Assembly (NCBI RefSeq): GCF_013177315.1
Contig: NZ_CP053661.1
Coordinates: forward strand, 930,001-994,000
Direction of reading: 5' to 3'
Length of the DNA stretch: 64,000 nt
Source of the DNA: Thermoleptolyngbya sichuanensis A183
Lineage (GTDB): Bacteria > Cyanobacteriota > Cyanobacteriia > Elainellales > Elainellaceae
The notes under the pieces are model-generated. The model was not told where the DNA came from. It ran no database searches and saw nothing but the letters and a program-made list of their open reading frames with translations. Of the stretch, positions 63,127 through 64,000 are shown piece by piece. Every line of letters begins with the position of its first letter. Position 1 is the stretch's first letter. A program made the translations under genes and the position numbers.

Positions 63127-63216
63127 AGGGCTTACACAGTTGGGCAATTTCTCGTGGGCGCAGCCCGCGAGAAATTGCCCAAAATCCAGCTAGCTTATCG
63201 CAAGTGCATAAGCCCT
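63127..63216 (+). repeat. Dispersed 90-bp palindromic repeat, copy 6
   Basis: Ends AGGGCTTACACAGTTG and CAAGTGCATAAGCCCT; inner arms GGGCAATTTCTCGTGGG and CCCGCGAGAAATTGCCC. The outer end changed on both sides together (AGGGCT / AGCCCT). The first 12 bases are duplicated just upstream at 63114-63125. Confidence 0.92.
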
Positions 63217-63304
63217 GACCGAAACGTCCCGGCGAGTTGTGTTTGATGGAGGGCGATCGCCGGGATGTTGCTTAGGATGCAAGTGACTAGAAACGTTCGG
63301 GCAG

Positions 63305-64000
63305 CTAAACGCCGGCCAGCAGCGCCCCGCCCAGCCCTGCGTGGACTTCTTCCGGCGTAATTTTGCCGTCTTTGTTTTCGTCCAGCGCGTCGAACACCGC
63401 ATCAGTGCCCAGCCACTCTTCGCGGGTAATGAAGCCGTCACCGTCTAGATCGTAGGCTTTGAACAGATCCTCAGCGGCGTGGTTCACCAGCGCTCCGCCT
63501 TCGATTTGTGCCAGCCGCTTGGCCAGCAGGGCTTCCAGCGTTTCCAGCGCTTTGGTAAAGCCCTTGATGCCTTCGTCCAGCTTTTCCGAAGCCATGCGGT
63601 CTTCGGCGTGCATTTTGTCGAAGGTGGCTTTGTCGATGGTGATCTTTTCAATGTCCATCGCGGCGGCCTTGGCGGGGTCGAGCTTGCGGGGCAGGTCGCC
63701 TTCGGTAGATTGCAACTCCGCCAGCAGCGAGGGCGAAATCGTCAGCAGGTCGCAGCCCGCTAGTTCTGTGATCTCGCCAATGTTGCGGAAGCTCGCGCCC
63801 ATCACCTCAGTTGGGTAGCCAAACTTTTTGTAGTAGTTGTAAATCTTGGTGACGGAGAGAACGCCTGGATCTTCGGCGGGTGCGTAGTCCCGTCCGGTTT
63901 CCTTTTTGTACCAGTCGAGAATTCGGCCGACGAAGGGCGAAATCAGCGTCACGCCCGACTCAGCGCAGGCGATCGCCTGATGTAGCCCAAACAGCAGCGT
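63305..64000 (-). CDS. tal: Transaldolase with C-terminal EF-hand pair, 3' part
   Basis: The gene enters from the right edge; 231 C-terminal residues are present. The transaldolase barrel end is clear: [80 protein letters not shown] and [12 protein letters not shown], followed by the usual C-terminal helix. After it come two EF-hand loops, [12 protein letters not shown] (about 60 residues from the end) and [12 protein letters not shown], each with Asp/Asn/Glu at the calcium positions. Transaldolase with an EF-hand tail is a known cyanobacterial form. It suggests Ca2+ influence on the pentose phosphate pathway; not proven. Confidence 0.92.
   Translation of the reverse strand, partial: TLLFGLHQAIACAESGVTLISPFVGRILDWYKKETGRDYAPAEDPGVLSVTKIYNYYKKFGYPTEVMGASFRNIGEITELAGCDLLTISPSLLAELQSTEGDLPRKLDPAKAAAMDIEKITIDKATFDKMHAEDRMASEKLDEGIKGFTKALETLEALLAKRLAQIEGGALVNHAAEDLFKAYDLDGDGFITREEWLGTDAVFDALDENKDGKITPEEVHAGLGGALLAGV

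Noticed and set aside
1-64000. tRNA or rRNA genes
   Set aside because: I scanned for T-loop (GGTTCRA) plus acceptor pairing and for rRNA-like blocks and found nothing convincing. A dedicated tool (tRNAscan-SE, Infernal) would be decisive.

Overview
The window is about 64 kb of a cyanobacterial chromosome. The 8-base palindrome GCGATCGC (HIP1) occurs dozens of times. The gene set includes oxygenic-phototroph markers: magnesium chelatase ChlI, the photosystem II assembly factor PAM68, and the plastid-conserved Ycf46 and Ycf35. Moderately high GC and abundant degenerate tandem and palindromic repeats would suit a Leptolyngbya-like filamentous cyanobacterium, but that placement is inference. All identifications come from reading motifs and translations; no database search was run.

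Layout. 0-9 kb: 5' part of mutL, smpB with a YciI-like gene, a 1165-residue acidic low-complexity membrane protein, a GH57 branching enzyme, a truncated Uma2 gene and repeat-rich DNA. 9-21.7 kb: small envelope/hypothetical genes, panB, a glycogen-debranching-type enzyme, aroF, the ruvA-rpsO-PAM68 group and a TldE/PmbA protease subunit. 21.9-27.3 kb: clpB, an AT-richer NYN-LOTUS gene and nadE. 27.3-33.8 kb: a HIP1-poor, decaying ABC exporter/M1 peptidase operon with two in-frame stops and one MITE insertion, and a second MITE just upstream. 34-46.2 kb: NERD protein, HDAC-family hydrolase, transglutaminase-like protein, PBP2, CysQ/IMPase, a CRP-type regulator, and an RHH regulator followed by ycf46 and ycf35. 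46.3-48 kb: a VOC gene whose 3' end is tandemly copied four times, then an IS5-type element carrying a nested MITE. 48-57 kb: ruvC, chlI, a cation/Ca exchanger, an HxlR/flavodoxin divergent pair, and cbiD-guaA. 57.2-64 kb: a gene-free stretch with four perfect DnaA-type boxes, a cyclase-like/Ser-Thr kinase fusion, a small HTH gene, a gene broken by two 16-bp duplications, a universal stress protein, pgk and the 3' part of an EF-hand transaldolase.

Most interesting: (1) the DnaA-box cluster with upstream iteron-like repeats near 57.45-57.70 kb, a candidate origin or DnaA-binding locus; (2) a 138-bp MITE family with 3-bp TNA target duplications, caught inside a gene and inside an IS sharing its termini; (3) a six-copy, about 90-bp dispersed palindrome whose hairpin arms vary in a compensated way; (4) recurrent short tandem duplications that repeatedly include the 3' ends of genes (smpB, panB, chlI, the VOC gene) and have broken one gene.
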